Positions 1 to 8,408 of a stretch of 64,000 bases of DNA are shown piece by piece. The position numbers and the translations under genes are program-made. The stretch lies in contig NZ_MKIM01000029.1 in NCBI RefSeq assembly GCF_001939045.1, positions 343 through 64,342 on the forward strand, in the 5' to 3' direction. The notes beneath the pieces are model-generated. The model searched no databases. It saw nothing but the letters and a program-made list of their open reading frames with translations, and had not been told where the DNA came from. Origin of the DNA: Rhizobium oryziradicis (GTDB taxonomy: Bacteria; Pseudomonadota; Alphaproteobacteria; Rhizobiales; Rhizobiaceae). How positions within the stretch are numbered: position 1 is the stretch's first letter; every line of letters starts with the position of its first letter.

Positions 1-401
1 AGCAAAAAATGGTGTTCTCATATCAAAACGTGACCGTCATTTGTCTTCTATCAGAGTGTTTATTGCTAAACTCTCCAACGCAAAACCGCCGTCCACGTTT
101 CTCTTTCTTCTCATATGTAATTGTCAAATAACTGACGATCAAAACCGTCAAAAAACCACCTCAACCAAACCCGAAAGCTCGGTCATTCAAACTATAAAAG
201 CTATCAAGATGATCTCTAAGAGCGAAACCAACACTTCCTCAGAAGCGCCGCCTCGTTCGGTGAGGCGGTTTCTAGGCCCACAGCCCAAATATGTCAAACA
301 GATTTTTAGCGAAAATCCCACTTTTCTGGCAATGGTTTGATCGTACACGATATTTGGCAATTTCAGGCGGTGAATAATTCTATGGAACGTCTCTGATGTC
401 G
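1..401. other. intergenic edge, no supported gene
   Basis: No convincing gene is seen here. The only long open frame (41-340, +) encodes a low-complexity Ser/Thr/Lys-rich peptide without recognisable domain or clear ribosome binding site and is treated as chance. The region holds the 3' flank of the efflux operon that reads leftward to position 402, and a terminator-like hairpin at 248-268. Confidence 0.5.
248..273 (+). terminator. terminator-like hairpin
   Basis: CCGCCTC (248-254) pairs perfectly with GAGGCGG (262-268) across a 7-base loop and is followed on the plus strand by TTTCT. It could end a plus-strand transcript entering from outside the window. On the minus strand, where the efflux operon would need it, the hairpin is not followed by a T-run, so assignment to that operon is weak. 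Confidence 0.35.
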
Positions 402-1937
402 TTACTCGACAGCAATGGTGTGATCCACATCCAGCGGGCCATTGGTTCTCAGCAGCAACAAGGCTGGCATTACGGCGAGAGACATGATCATCAACAGTTT
501 GAAATCATTCATATACGCGATAATTTCCGCCTGTTTCTCGATGACTTGTTCCAAACCTGCGCGGCCTGCGGGTGTCCAGGGGCTCAGCCCGGCCGCAGCC
601 GTGGCATGAAATGCATGATTAAACGGTGTGACATAGGTTGCCAGCGTGGCGTGATTGATTTGCTCGTTTCGCACCAACAGGGCTGACACCACCGCGATGC
701 CCACGCTGGAGCCAATATTACGAGATAGATTGTATATGCCCGTGCCATCACCGCGCATATCCGCAGGAAGCGTGGAAAAGGCCACGGTTGTTAACGGCAC
801 GAACAGAAAGCCAAGTCCGGCCCCTTGAATAAAGCCGACGTAAACAATCGTCCATTGCGAGACATCAGACGTCCAGCCGGTCATGTCATACATGGCCCAT
901 GCCGTCACGCCGAGGCCAAGGCCGAGCAAAATGCGCGTATCGACCCGCCCAATCAGACGTCCGACAACGAACATGCACATCATCGTGCCCACGCCACGCG
1001 GCCCCATGACAATGCCTGCCGTAACCACGGGATACCCCATGAGCGATTGCAGATAGGGCGTCATCAAAGCCAGAGACGCGAGATAGGTGACGCCCACGAC
1101 AAAGATGAACATGAAACAGACAGCGAAATTACGATCAAGAAACAGTTTGGGATTGATAAACGGCCGGTCGGAGGTGAACATATGCACCAGCAGCATGTAA
1201 AATGCTGTGCCGCACACCAGTGCCTCGATGATGATTTCGCCCGATGAGAACCAGTCCAGTTGCTCGCCACGATCGAGAAACAATTGCAACGCAGCAATAG
1301 ACAAGCTGGCCAAGCCGAATCCGAACCAATCCAGGCGGGCGCGATTATCCACCTTGGTCTCTGAAACAAAAACGGTAATGCCAATGAAAGCCAGAATGCC
1401 AATCGGTACATTGATATAAAACACCCAGCGCCAACTGAGATGATCGGTAAGCCAGCCGCCGATAACAGGCCCCAGCACCGGACCCACCATCACAGATATG
1501 CCAAACAGGGCCATGGCCGAGCCTCGCTCTTCCAGCGAATAAATATCCAGCAGGATACCTTGAGATAGTGGCACGAGGGCAGCACCAAAAAAGCCCTGCA
1601 TCAGGCGAAAACCGACAATCTGCCCCAGAGACTGCGCCAATCCGCACAGCACAGAGGCCGCAACGAAGCCGATAATGGCCACCAGAAGCACGCGTTTGCG
1701 CCCAAAGCGGGCCGACAGGAATGCGGATGGCGGCGTCATGATGGCGGCTGCCACGATATAGGATGTCAGCACCCAGTTGATCTGGTCAGAGCTGGCGGAA
1801 ACACTGCCCTGAATATAGGGCAGTGCGACATTGGCGATGGTTGTATCCAGCGCCTGCATGACCACGGCCAAAATAATGCACGCCGTGATAGCACCGCGAT
1901 TGGCAATATGTGGTTGATCCTGAGCGAGCGTGGTCAT
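402..1937 (-). CDS. EmrB/QacA-type MFS multidrug efflux transporter (DHA2)
   Basis: A 511-residue inner-membrane proton antiporter of the 14-helix DHA2 drug:H+ family. Seen in the sequence: the loop 2-3 motif ARFGRKR, the RLMQGFFGA motif of helix 4, and the antiporter motif GPVLGPVIGGW in helix 5, with hydrophobic segments throughout; length is usual for EmrB (about 510). Its start codon overlaps the stop of the HlyD-type gene by ATGA (1934-1937), so the two are translationally coupled. With the periplasmic adaptor it should form an EmrAB-like pump that exports hydrophobic toxic compounds through an outer-membrane channel encoded elsewhere. Substrate is not predictable. Family assignment is firm. 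Confidence 0.93.
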   Translation of the reverse strand: MTTLAQDQPHIANRGAITACIILAVVMQALDTTIANVALPYIQGSVSASSDQINWVLTSYIVAAAIMTPPSAFLSARFGRKRVLLVAIIGFVAASVLCGLAQSLGQIVGFRLMQGFFGAALVPLSQGILLDIYSLEERGSAMALFGISVMVGPVLGPVIGGWLTDHLSWRWVFYINVPIGILAFIGITVFVSETKVDNRARLDWFGFGLASLSIAALQLFLDRGEQLDWFSSGEIIIEALVCGTAFYMLLVHMFTSDRPFINPKLFLDRNFAVCFMFIFVVGVTYLASLALMTPYLQSLMGYPVVTAGIVMGPRGVGTMMCMFVVGRLIGRVDTRILLGLGLGVTAWAMYDMTGWTSDVSQWTIVYVGFIQGAGLGFLFVPLTTVAFSTLPADMRGDGTGIYNLSRNIGSSVGIAVVSALLVRNEQINHATLATYVTPFNHAFHATAAAGLSPWTPAGRAGLEQVIEKQAEIIAYMNDFKLLMIMSLAVMPALLLLRTNGPLDVDHTIAVE

Positions 1938-3154
1938 TTGACACGCTCACTCACGGCCCGGTGCATTGGCGAGGCCTCGGTCGCATTCGCCGTTTTGGCC
2001 CCAAACCACTGACCGATAAAATCTGGCAAACCGCGCGCATGACCCGTATCGATCGATACCTCTGTGCTCATGCCGACACGCAGCGGGGGCTTGTTGGTAG
2101 CGTCCGTGATGGACACGCGCATGGGAATGCGTTGCACCACTTTAACCCAGTTTCCAGACGAGTTCTGGGCCGGCAACAGCGAGAAGCTGGAGGAGGACGC
2201 AGGGCTGATGCTGTCCACCTTGCCGTGCCAAGTGGTGCCCGGATAGGTATCCACCGTGATGGTAACATCCTGACCGGGGCGGACATAGGTCAGCTCTGTT
2301 TCCTTCGGGTTGCTGTCAATCCACATATTGTCATTGGAGACCAGCTCAAACGCGGCCTGCGAAGCTGTCATGTAGCTGCCAACCTGCAAGCTGCTGACTT
2401 GTGTGACAATGCCATTGAAGGGGGCACGGACAGTTGCGTGATCCAACTGCCTTTGGGCATCGTCCAGCGCTGCCTTGGCCTCCAGATAAACAGGATAGCT
2501 TTCCACGGGTGCGTCAGCCTTGCCTCCCAATTGGGCCAGAACCACGCTGACTGCGGCTTTCGCAACATCGACTTTTTCGCGCGCCGCAATCAGTGCATGT
2601 TGGGCGTCATCGAGATTTGCCTGCGTCGATGCAGATGTGTTTTGCAAGCGCTGCTGGCGCTCAAGATTTGTTTGATAATAAGGCAGATCCGCCTGAGCCT
2701 GAGCGAGCTCGACCAAGCTTTGTTGATAGCTGGCTTGAAGGTTGAGAATCTGATCTCTGGCCGCACCAAGCTTGGCCTTGTCGCCATCCACCGCAATCTG
2801 AAATGAGCGCGGGTCGAGCGTGAACAGCACTTGGCCAGCCTTGACCGCCTCGCCCTCATGCACATCAATCGACTTGACGAGGCCGGAAATATCCGTGGTC
2901 ACGCCAACAATATTGGCCCCGATATAAGCATTGTCTGTCGTCATGACCTGCCCGCCCGTAACATAGGCATACCCACCAATCACTAGGGCCACGGGCACCA
3001 GAGCAAAGAGGAAAAGTCGCGTGTTGGCGCGGCGTGAACGCGCTGCTTTCCTAGGCCCAGGTTTTGGTGATGTTGGCTCATCGTACTTGGTTTCGCCGGT
3101 GCCAGTGTTGTTGCCAATTTCGTTACCGGTGCGCAAAGAAAGGTTATCAGACAT
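1934..3154 (-). CDS. HlyD/EmrA-type periplasmic adaptor of the efflux pump
   Basis: A 406-residue membrane-fusion protein. The first ~45 residues are a basic, Pro/Lys/Arg-rich cytoplasmic tail, followed by one membrane segment (about 48-68, FLFALVPVALVIGGYAY), a biotinyl-lipoyl-like half (GLVKSIDVHEGEAVKAGQVL), a Gln/Ala-rich coiled-coil hairpin (about 130-215) and the second lipoyl half and barrel (RAPFNGIVTQVSSLQVG). It would bridge the MFS transporter to an outer-membrane channel. The gene starts one base after the MarR stop (3156) and overlaps the transporter gene, giving a marR-emrA-emrB order. No outer-membrane factor is present nearby. Confidence 0.93.
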   Translation of the reverse strand: MSDNLSLRTGNEIGNNTGTGETKYDEPTSPKPGPRKAARSRRANTRLFLFALVPVALVIGGYAYVTGGQVMTTDNAYIGANIVGVTTDISGLVKSIDVHEGEAVKAGQVLFTLDPRSFQIAVDGDKAKLGAARDQILNLQASYQQSLVELAQAQADLPYYQTNLERQQRLQNTSASTQANLDDAQHALIAAREKVDVAKAAVSVVLAQLGGKADAPVESYPVYLEAKAALDDAQRQLDHATVRAPFNGIVTQVSSLQVGSYMTASQAAFELVSNDNMWIDSNPKETELTYVRPGQDVTITVDTYPGTTWHGKVDSISPASSSSFSLLPAQNSSGNWVKVVQRIPMRVSITDATNKPPLRVGMSTEVSIDTGHARGLPDFIGQWFGAKTANATEASPMHRAVSERVK

Positions 3155-3155
3155 G

Positions 3156-3602
3156 TTATTCGCAAGCCGATGATCGGCAGGCCCCTAGAAGGTTGACTTT
3201 CATTTTGTTCAAAATTTCAAAAAGGCGTTGGCGATCCGCATCCGAGATGCCTTCCAGCGCTTCTGCACGAGTCGCATCGCCCAGAGCGCGCAGCTCACCC
3301 AAGAGCGGACGGGACACATCGGTGAGATAGAGCCGCTTGACCCGCCGGTCATTGGTATCAGCACGGCGCTCAACCAATTGGCGCTCACAGAGCTTATCAA
3401 CGACCCTAGCCAGCGTAATGGGCTCTATCTCGAGCAACTCGGCGAGACTGACCTGATTGGTACCCTCGCAGCGTGCCAGATAGACCAGCGTTTGCCATTG
3501 GGTGCGCGTCAAACCAATGTCCTTGGCATGCTGCTCAAACCGCTTGCGCAAAAGGCGCGCCACATCATGCAGCAAAAAGCCAAGCGTCGGATTGAGCTCC
3601 AT
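3156..3602 (-). CDS. MarR-family transcriptional regulator of the efflux operon
   Basis: A 148-residue winged-helix regulator. The start at 3602 is chosen because AGGGA lies seven bases before it; a longer in-frame reading exists but lacks a ribosome site. The sequence has the MarR core: dimerisation helix, recognition region (VSLAELLEIEPITLARVVD) and wing (RRADTNDRRVKRLYLT, with the typical D.R..R). As first gene of the efflux operon it most likely represses it until a phenolic or drug ligand binds, as known for EmrR/FarR-like proteins. Ligand is unknown. It is not adjacent to the iac cluster and I do not regard it as IacR. Confidence 0.9.
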   Translation of the reverse strand: MELNPTLGFLLHDVARLLRKRFEQHAKDIGLTRTQWQTLVYLARCEGTNQVSLAELLEIEPITLARVVDKLCERQLVERRADTNDRRVKRLYLTDVSRPLLGELRALGDATRAEALEGISDADRQRLFEILNKMKVNLLGACRSSACE

Positions 3603-3821
3603 GATGATGTCCCTGATCATAAGTGCCGCTATAGTTAGCATCCTTATTATAGCAGTCCTTACAATCGTCAAATCATAGGTTTGTGATGATGCTGAGCGTG
3701 CGCCTCGCTTCGCGATATTGCCTCCGGTTCTGCCCCGGATTCGACAACGACCCAAGGAAAGGCATGCGCTTGACAGATCCGCATTGAGGCACATCTATTG
3801 GCGGGCAAACGGAGAAGGAAA
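3603..3821. promoter_or_regulatory. divergent promoter region with candidate MarR site
   Basis: This 219-base gap separates the MarR-led operon (minus) from the epimerase gene (plus). An AT-rich imperfect inverted repeat, CTATA at 3629-3633 and TATAG at 3648-3652, lies just upstream of the marR start and could be the autoregulatory operator. The half-site match is short, so this is tentative. Confidence 0.3.
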
Positions 3822-4715
3822 ATGACCAAACGCATCGTCTTCACAGGTGGCACCGGAAAGGCCGGTCGCCATGCTGTCGCTCATCTTCTGAGCAAGGGCT
3901 ATTCTATCCTCAATCTCGATCTGAAACCGCTGGACCTGCCCGGCGTAAATACGCTGATCACTGACATTACCGATAGCGGCCAGGTGTTTAATGCCTTGAC
4001 TACGCATTTTGGTTTTGACGGTTACAACAACGGTGAGCCACCCTCTGCCCCGGATGCGATTGTGCATTTTGCTGCCATTCCCCGGGTCATGATCGAGCCT
4101 GACAACAAGACGTTCTCGGCCAATGTGGTTGGCACGTATAATGTTATCGAAGCGGCGATGAAACTGGGTGTGCGCAAGGTTATCGTTGCGTCTAGCGAAA
4201 CCACCTATGGTGTCTGCTTTGCGGAAGGCGATAAGGATTTCCACTCGTTTCCGCTTGAAGAAGATTATGACACCGACCCGATGGACAGCTATGGCCTTTC
4301 CAAAGTCGTGAATGAAAAAACGGCCCGCGCCTTTGCCATGCGCTATAGTGCCGATATCTATGCCCTCCGCATCGGCAATGTGATTGAGCCCCAAGACTAC
4401 GCCAATTTTCCCGGCTATCTCGACAACCCCATGTCGCGAAAGCGCAATGCCTGGAGCTATATTGACGCCCGTGACCTCGGCGAAATCGTGCATCTGTGCA
4501 TCGAGAAAGACGGTCTCGGCTATCAGGTGTTTAACGCCGTCAATGATACGATTACCGCAGACCTGCCCACCCCGGAATTTCTCGCCAAATACTGCCCCGA
4601 CACCCCGGTTACGCGGCCGATGGGGGCAGATGAAGCTCCCATTTCCAACCGCAAGGCGCGTGAGGTGTTAGGCTTCAAGGAAGCCCATCCCTGGAAGGCC
4701 TATGTCAAGCGGTGA
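3822..4715 (+). CDS. NAD(P)-dependent epimerase/dehydratase (extended SDR)
   Basis: A 297-residue extended short-chain dehydrogenase. The start at 3822 follows the ribosome site GGAGAAGGAA; an earlier TTG in frame is less likely. Seen: N-terminal Rossmann motif GGTGKAG (about residues 9-15), acidic residue after strand 2 (NLDLK), HFAAIP segment, catalytic Ser in VASSETTYG and the YGLSK Tyr/Lys pair. These match sugar-nucleotide epimerases and uronate/sugar dehydrogenases. It stands alone, so the substrate cannot be told; neighbours on both sides belong to other systems. Confidence 0.85.
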   Translation: MTKRIVFTGGTGKAGRHAVAHLLSKGYSILNLDLKPLDLPGVNTLITDITDSGQVFNALTTHFGFDGYNNGEPPSAPDAIVHFAAIPRVMIEPDNKTFSANVVGTYNVIEAAMKLGVRKVIVASSETTYGVCFAEGDKDFHSFPLEEDYDTDPMDSYGLSKVVNEKTARAFAMRYSADIYALRIGNVIEPQDYANFPGYLDNPMSRKRNAWSYIDARDLGEIVHLCIEKDGLGYQVFNAVNDTITADLPTPEFLAKYCPDTPVTRPMGADEAPISNRKAREVLGFKEAHPWKAYVKR

Positions 4716-4799
4716 TGATGGATTGGGGCCGTGGCGGCACATCGCCTCGGCCCATTTTCGTTGGCCAATGGGGCTATAATTGCATGATTGGTGATTTTC

Positions 4800-4858
4800 T
4801 TGCGATTGCCGGTGAAATGCCATATATAATGTGCGTAGAATATGGCATTATTTATGGC
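4800..4858 (+). promoter_or_regulatory. toxin-antitoxin promoter with overlapping operator
   Basis: A perfect -10 box TATAAT (4825-4830) with a weak upstream TTGCGA (4800-4805) sits between the arms of a perfect 10-base inverted repeat: AATGCCATAT (4816-4825) and ATATGGCATT (4840-4849). A further TATGGC half-site at 4853-4858 follows 12 bases after the one at 4841. An operator straddling the promoter is what autoregulation by the Xre-type antitoxin would need. Seen directly; binding is inferred. Confidence 0.65.
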
Positions 4859-4880
4859 GTAACACCACGAGGCGATCGAT

Positions 4881-5270
4881 ATGAGCTCTGTACACAGCCT
4901 GCCCGTTCAGGCCGAGCCGCTTGTGCTGTCTTACATGGGCAAGGGTGGCAAGATTGCCGTCGAGGCCGTTGCCAATGATTTTGGCATGTCCAAAGGGCAA
5001 TTGGCTGACACAGCCGGACTGTCGCGCGAAACCGTCTATCGCACCGCACGCAGCAATACGGCCCGCACGCAAGGGCGTTTGCTGGAAATGCTGGAAATCA
5101 TCAGCCGGGTTGCCGATTGGGCTGGCGGCAAGGAACAGGCCATGGCCTGGTATCGTGCCCAGCCACTGCCCGCATTTGGCGGAAGAACAGCGGAAGCGCT
5201 GGTGAAAGATGGCAAGGCCTCTGCCGTCAGAGACTATCTCGACCATATGGCAGTCGGTGGTTTCGCTTGA
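4881..5270 (+). CDS. Xre/MbcA/ParS-type antitoxin (DUF2384)
   Basis: A 129-residue protein with an N-terminal helix-turn-helix-like region (about 35-60, FGMSKGQLADTAGLSRETVYR) and a C-terminal toxin-binding domain (about 70-125) with the W..G...AM.WYRAQPLPAFGGRTAEALV pattern of DUF2384 antitoxins. It is followed without gap by a RES-domain toxin, the standard partner. It should neutralise the toxin by occluding its active site and repress its own promoter at the inverted repeat about 30-65 bases upstream. Family assignment is firm from both domain pattern and gene pairing. Confidence 0.9.
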   Translation: MSSVHSLPVQAEPLVLSYMGKGGKIAVEAVANDFGMSKGQLADTAGLSRETVYRTARSNTARTQGRLLEMLEIISRVADWAGGKEQAMAWYRAQPLPAFGGRTAEALVKDGKASAVRDYLDHMAVGGFA

Positions 5271-5785
5271 GGTTCAAAGGCACCTGTTATCGCGCGCATG
5301 ATCCCAGATGGGCATTCAAACCGCTTTCTGGAGAAGGTGCCGCCATTCGGGGTGCGCGTTTTAACCCCAAAGGAGTTCCAGCACTCTATCTGGCCCTCAG
5401 CATTATGACCGCCATCAAGGAAGCCAATCAAGGTTTTGCCCATCGCATCGACCCTTGCGTGCTGTGCTCCTACGAGGTCGATTGTGACGATATTGCCGAT
5501 CTCACCTCATCGGAGGGGCGAGAAAGCTATTCCGTTACCCTGGACGAGTTGAGCTGCCCTTGGGCAATGGCGCTTGCAGGGGGTACGCGGCCAGCCTCAT
5601 GGGGGATTTTTGACCGGCTGAGGGCGCGCAATATCTCGGGTATTCTTGTCCCAAGTTTTGCACCGGGCGCGGAGCGTGACGATAAAAATCTGGTGCTCTG
5701 GCACTGGGGGGCAGATATGCCGCATCAGGTCAATGTGCATGATCCAAGCGGGCGCTTGCCGAAAGATCAGCTGTCTTGGCGATAG
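5267..5785 (+). CDS. RES-domain toxin (NAD+-depleting)
   Basis: A 172-residue RES-family toxin. I place the start at a TTG at 5267 that overlaps the antitoxin stop (TTGA); no ATG fits, and the RES fold begins directly with FKGTCYRAHDPRWAF. The three family-defining residues are visible: Arg31 (ARFNPKG), Glu52 (IKEANQ) and Ser111 (RPASWG). Characterised members such as MbcT degrade NAD+, stopping growth until the antitoxin returns. Overlap implies translational coupling at a reduced rate from the TTG. The gene converges with the M20 peptidase gene, 12 bases away. Confidence 0.9.
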   Translation: MRFKGTCYRAHDPRWAFKPLSGEGAAIRGARFNPKGVPALYLALSIMTAIKEANQGFAHRIDPCVLCSYEVDCDDIADLTSSEGRESYSVTLDELSCPWAMALAGGTRPASWGIFDRLRARNISGILVPSFAPGAERDDKNLVLWHWGADMPHQVNVHDPSGRLPKDQLSWR

Positions 5786-5788
5786 TGT

Positions 5789-5809
5789 CTGTCAGGTTCA
5801 GATTGAACC
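5789..5809. repeat. 21-base repeat, copy 1 (CTGTCAGG... type)
   Basis: CTGTCAGGTTCAGATTGAAC plus one further C here is identical to 33721-33741, where it is the first arm and loop of a longer hairpin. Here only GGTTCA-GAT-TGAACC can fold. The stop codon of the M20 peptidase gene (5798-5800 on minus) lies inside it. Probably a truncated member of a dispersed palindromic element. Confidence 0.6.
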
Positions 5810-7207
5810 GGGCCCGTTCTCATCGGAAACCGCTGCCAATATTCTCACCCAGGAGCGGATGCCCTTGTGAAAAGAGGGGAGATTGTATTTTTCATTAGGG
5901 GAATGCACACAATCGTCATCCAGCGAAAAGCCCACCAGAAGGGATTCCATGCCAAGCATGGTCTGAAAGTCACCAACAATCGGGATGGAGCCGCCGCCAC
6001 CGGTAACGATGGCAGGTTTTGGCCATTCTTGTGACAATGCCGCCTTTGCCTTTGCAAGCAGTGGTGAATCGTAAGCGAGTTGGATGGCAGGCGAAGCGCC
6101 CTCAGCCTGGAACTCAACCCTGCAATCGACCGGAAGTTTTGAGCGGACGTAGGCACGAAAACTCTCGCGAATTTTCTGCGGGTCCTGACGACCCACAAGG
6201 CGAAAAGACACTTTCGCCATGGCTTCTGCGGCAATGACCGTCTTGAAACCCTTACCCGTATACCCCCCTGACATGCCGTTGATTTCTGCGGTTGGCCGCG
6301 CCCACAGCAGCTCCAGAATTGAGCGTCCCTTTTCGCCAGAAGGGGTGGACAGGCCAATGTCTGAGAGAAAGGACGATTGCGATTTTTCCAGCGCGTCCCA
6401 AACCGCCTTTATGTCCGTAGGCGTTTCATCGACACCATCGTAAAAGCCGGGCAAGGTCACCGCTCCGGTTTCATCATGCAGGCCCGCCAGTATATCGCTG
6501 AGAACATGCAGCGGATTGGCCGCAACACCGCCATAACCCCCGGAATGCAGATCTCGGCTGGCGGCCTTAATGGTGATTTCCTCGCCCACCAGACCCCGAA
6601 GACTTGCGCAAATCGCTGGCGTTTGCGCATCCCACATGCCGGTATCGCACACCATGGCGAAATCTGCCTTCAGCTCCTGCCGGTTGGCCTCCAGAAATGG
6701 CCGGAGCGAGGGAGAGCCCGATTCCTCCTCGCCTTCAAACAGCATGGTGATGCGCACCGGCAAGCCGCCGTTTGTCTCTTTTAAGGCCCGCACCGCCTCG
6801 ATAAAGGTCAGCAATTGCCCTTTGTCGTCAGAGGTGCCACGTCCGGTGATGATTTTGTCTCCGTTTTCGGCCTCACGAATGGCTGGCTCAAACGGATCAT
6901 GGCTCCACAGGTTCAGCGGATCCACCGGCTGCACATCATAATGACCATAAAACAGCACATGCGGGCAATCGGGACTGTGGCCCGCATGATGTGCCACCAC
7001 CATGGGGTGGCCCGTGGTGTCGCGCACCGACGCATCAAAGCCAAATCCGGCCAGATAATGTGCCAGAAACTCAGCCGCCTTTCGACAATGCCCTTGGTAG
7101 GCGGGGTCGGTCGAGATCGACGGAATGCGCACCAGCTCAAACAACGTTGCCAAACTGGAAGGAAAATTGGCATCAACGCGGGCAAGGATGTTTTCGATAT
7201 CGGTCAT
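5798..7207 (-). CDS. M20-family metallo-dipeptidase
   Basis: A 469-residue cytoplasmic peptidase of the M20 dipeptidase/carnosinase branch. The start at 7207 (MTDIENILARVDANF) is the first Met before the conserved region; a longer frame to 7396 runs into the upstream gene. Metal-binding residues are visible: His/Asp in FYGHYDVQPVD, Asp in GRGTSDDKGQ, catalytic Glu pair in EGEEESGSP, Asp in VCDTGMW and His in DCVHSPNEKY. It is the last gene of the GntR - PLP lyase - M20 operon and is opposite a peptide ABC transporter, so it likely splits imported dipeptides. Exact peptide preference unknown. Confidence 0.92.
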   Translation of the reverse strand: MTDIENILARVDANFPSSLATLFELVRIPSISTDPAYQGHCRKAAEFLAHYLAGFGFDASVRDTTGHPMVVAHHAGHSPDCPHVLFYGHYDVQPVDPLNLWSHDPFEPAIREAENGDKIITGRGTSDDKGQLLTFIEAVRALKETNGGLPVRITMLFEGEEESGSPSLRPFLEANRQELKADFAMVCDTGMWDAQTPAICASLRGLVGEEITIKAASRDLHSGGYGGVAANPLHVLSDILAGLHDETGAVTLPGFYDGVDETPTDIKAVWDALEKSQSSFLSDIGLSTPSGEKGRSILELLWARPTAEINGMSGGYTGKGFKTVIAAEAMAKVSFRLVGRQDPQKIRESFRAYVRSKLPVDCRVEFQAEGASPAIQLAYDSPLLAKAKAALSQEWPKPAIVTGGGGSIPIVGDFQTMLGMESLLVGFSLDDDCVHSPNEKYNLPSFHKGIRSWVRILAAVSDENGPGSI

Positions 7208-7235
7208 CACGCGGCTTTCTATCCCTGAAGATCGT

Positions 7236-8408
7236 TTACTTAGTGCGCGCCGCCGCAATCGCGGCCTGCACATCACTCCAGAGTGCCTCCGTGCCTTCCA
7301 ATCCGACATGCAAACGCACAGACAGCGGATCAACACCGAAAGCGGCGGCAAAGCTTGGCGGTGCCTTTTGGTTGGCCACCACATCTCCCGGCACAATCAG
7401 GCTCTCATGGCCGCCCCAGCTCACGCCCAGTTTAAACAGCGTCAGATGATCGCAAAAGCTGCGAATATTGATCTGATCTTTGAAAATGAAGGAGAACAGC
7501 CCCGACGTGCCATGCAATCCCGGTGGGAGGGCATTGTTGAGGGCCGGATGGCAAACCTTCTCGACAATATCCAGTGCCTGCAAGCGGTGGGCGATCTCCA
7601 GCGCTGATGCCTCATGGGCTTTCATGCGGATCGGCAGGGTGCGCAAACCCCGCACCAACAACCATGCATCGAAGGGCGAGAGCTTGCCACCGAGATAGGG
7701 CAATGTTTCGGTGCGAATGCGCTCGATCAACGCTTTGGGGCCAGCAACCACACCGGCGACAACATCGCTGTGTCCGCCCAGATATTTTGAGGCCGAATGC
7801 AGCACAAGATCGACGCCCAAGGTCAAAGGCCGCTGAAAAACCGGCGTCGCCCAACTGTTATCAATGACGGACAACACGCTGTGTTGCTTGGCAAGTGCTG
7901 CTAAAGCGCCGACATCATGCGCATCCATCACCCAGCTTGTCGGGCTTTCGAGATAGAGAAGCTTTGCGCCGGGAAGCGCTTTGGCAACTGCCTCTTCATC
8001 TCGCCCATCAACGTAAATCACCTCAACGCGCATGCGTTTCAACACGGTTTCAAAAAACCGAAAGGCATCAGGATAGAGATGACGCACCGCGACAATGCGA
8101 TCGCCCGGCTCGACAAAACTCAACACCGTGGACGAAATTGCCGCCATGCCGCTGGCAAACGCCAGCGCATCATCCGCCCCTTCCAACCTTGCCAGCATGT
8201 CTTCAAACACCCGAACCGTTGGGTTCAATCCACGGGAATAGACGGGCCGCTGCTTTTCTCCGCGATAGGTGGCGACCATTTCATCGTAATCACTGAAGGT
8301 GAAAAGAGAGGTTTGCACAATGGGTGGCACCACCGCATCAAATGCATTGCTCTCATCATGGGCTGTGATCAAGGATGCCCTTAGCAGATTATCAAAAGCG
8401 TCACTCAT
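7236..8408 (-). CDS. cystathionine beta-lyase-like PLP enzyme (Cys/Met metabolism family)
   Basis: A 390-residue fold-type I PLP enzyme. Start at 8408 overlaps the GntR stop (ATGA 8405-8408). Seen: FASGMAAISS (PLP-phosphate binding), DNSWATPVFQRP with the cofactor Asp, and SASKYLGGHSD with the Schiff-base Lys208. These match MetC-type cystathionine beta-lyases, which cleave C-S bonds of cysteine derivatives to pyruvate, ammonia and a thiol; gamma-lyase or synthase activity cannot be excluded. Operon partners are a FadR-type regulator and an M20 dipeptidase, so the natural substrate may be a cysteine S-conjugate or cystathionine released from a peptide rather than the biosynthetic intermediate. 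Confidence 0.88.
   Translation of the reverse strand: MSDAFDNLLRASLITAHDESNAFDAVVPPIVQTSLFTFSDYDEMVATYRGEKQRPVYSRGLNPTVRVFEDMLARLEGADDALAFASGMAAISSTVLSFVEPGDRIVAVRHLYPDAFRFFETVLKRMRVEVIYVDGRDEEAVAKALPGAKLLYLESPTSWVMDAHDVGALAALAKQHSVLSVIDNSWATPVFQRPLTLGVDLVLHSASKYLGGHSDVVAGVVAGPKALIERIRTETLPYLGGKLSPFDAWLLVRGLRTLPIRMKAHEASALEIAHRLQALDIVEKVCHPALNNALPPGLHGTSGLFSFIFKDQINIRSFCDHLTLFKLGVSWGGHESLIVPGDVVANQKAPPSFAAAFGVDPLSVRLHVGLEGTEALWSDVQAAIAAARTK

Noticed and set aside
41..340. 99-residue open frame at the left edge
   Set aside because: Low-complexity sequence, no domain, no clear ribosome site, contains a terminator-like hairpin; treated as chance.
3156..3602. MarR gene as possible IacR
   Set aside because: Directly coupled to EmrAB-type efflux genes and about 37 kb from the iac operon; the efflux role is simpler.
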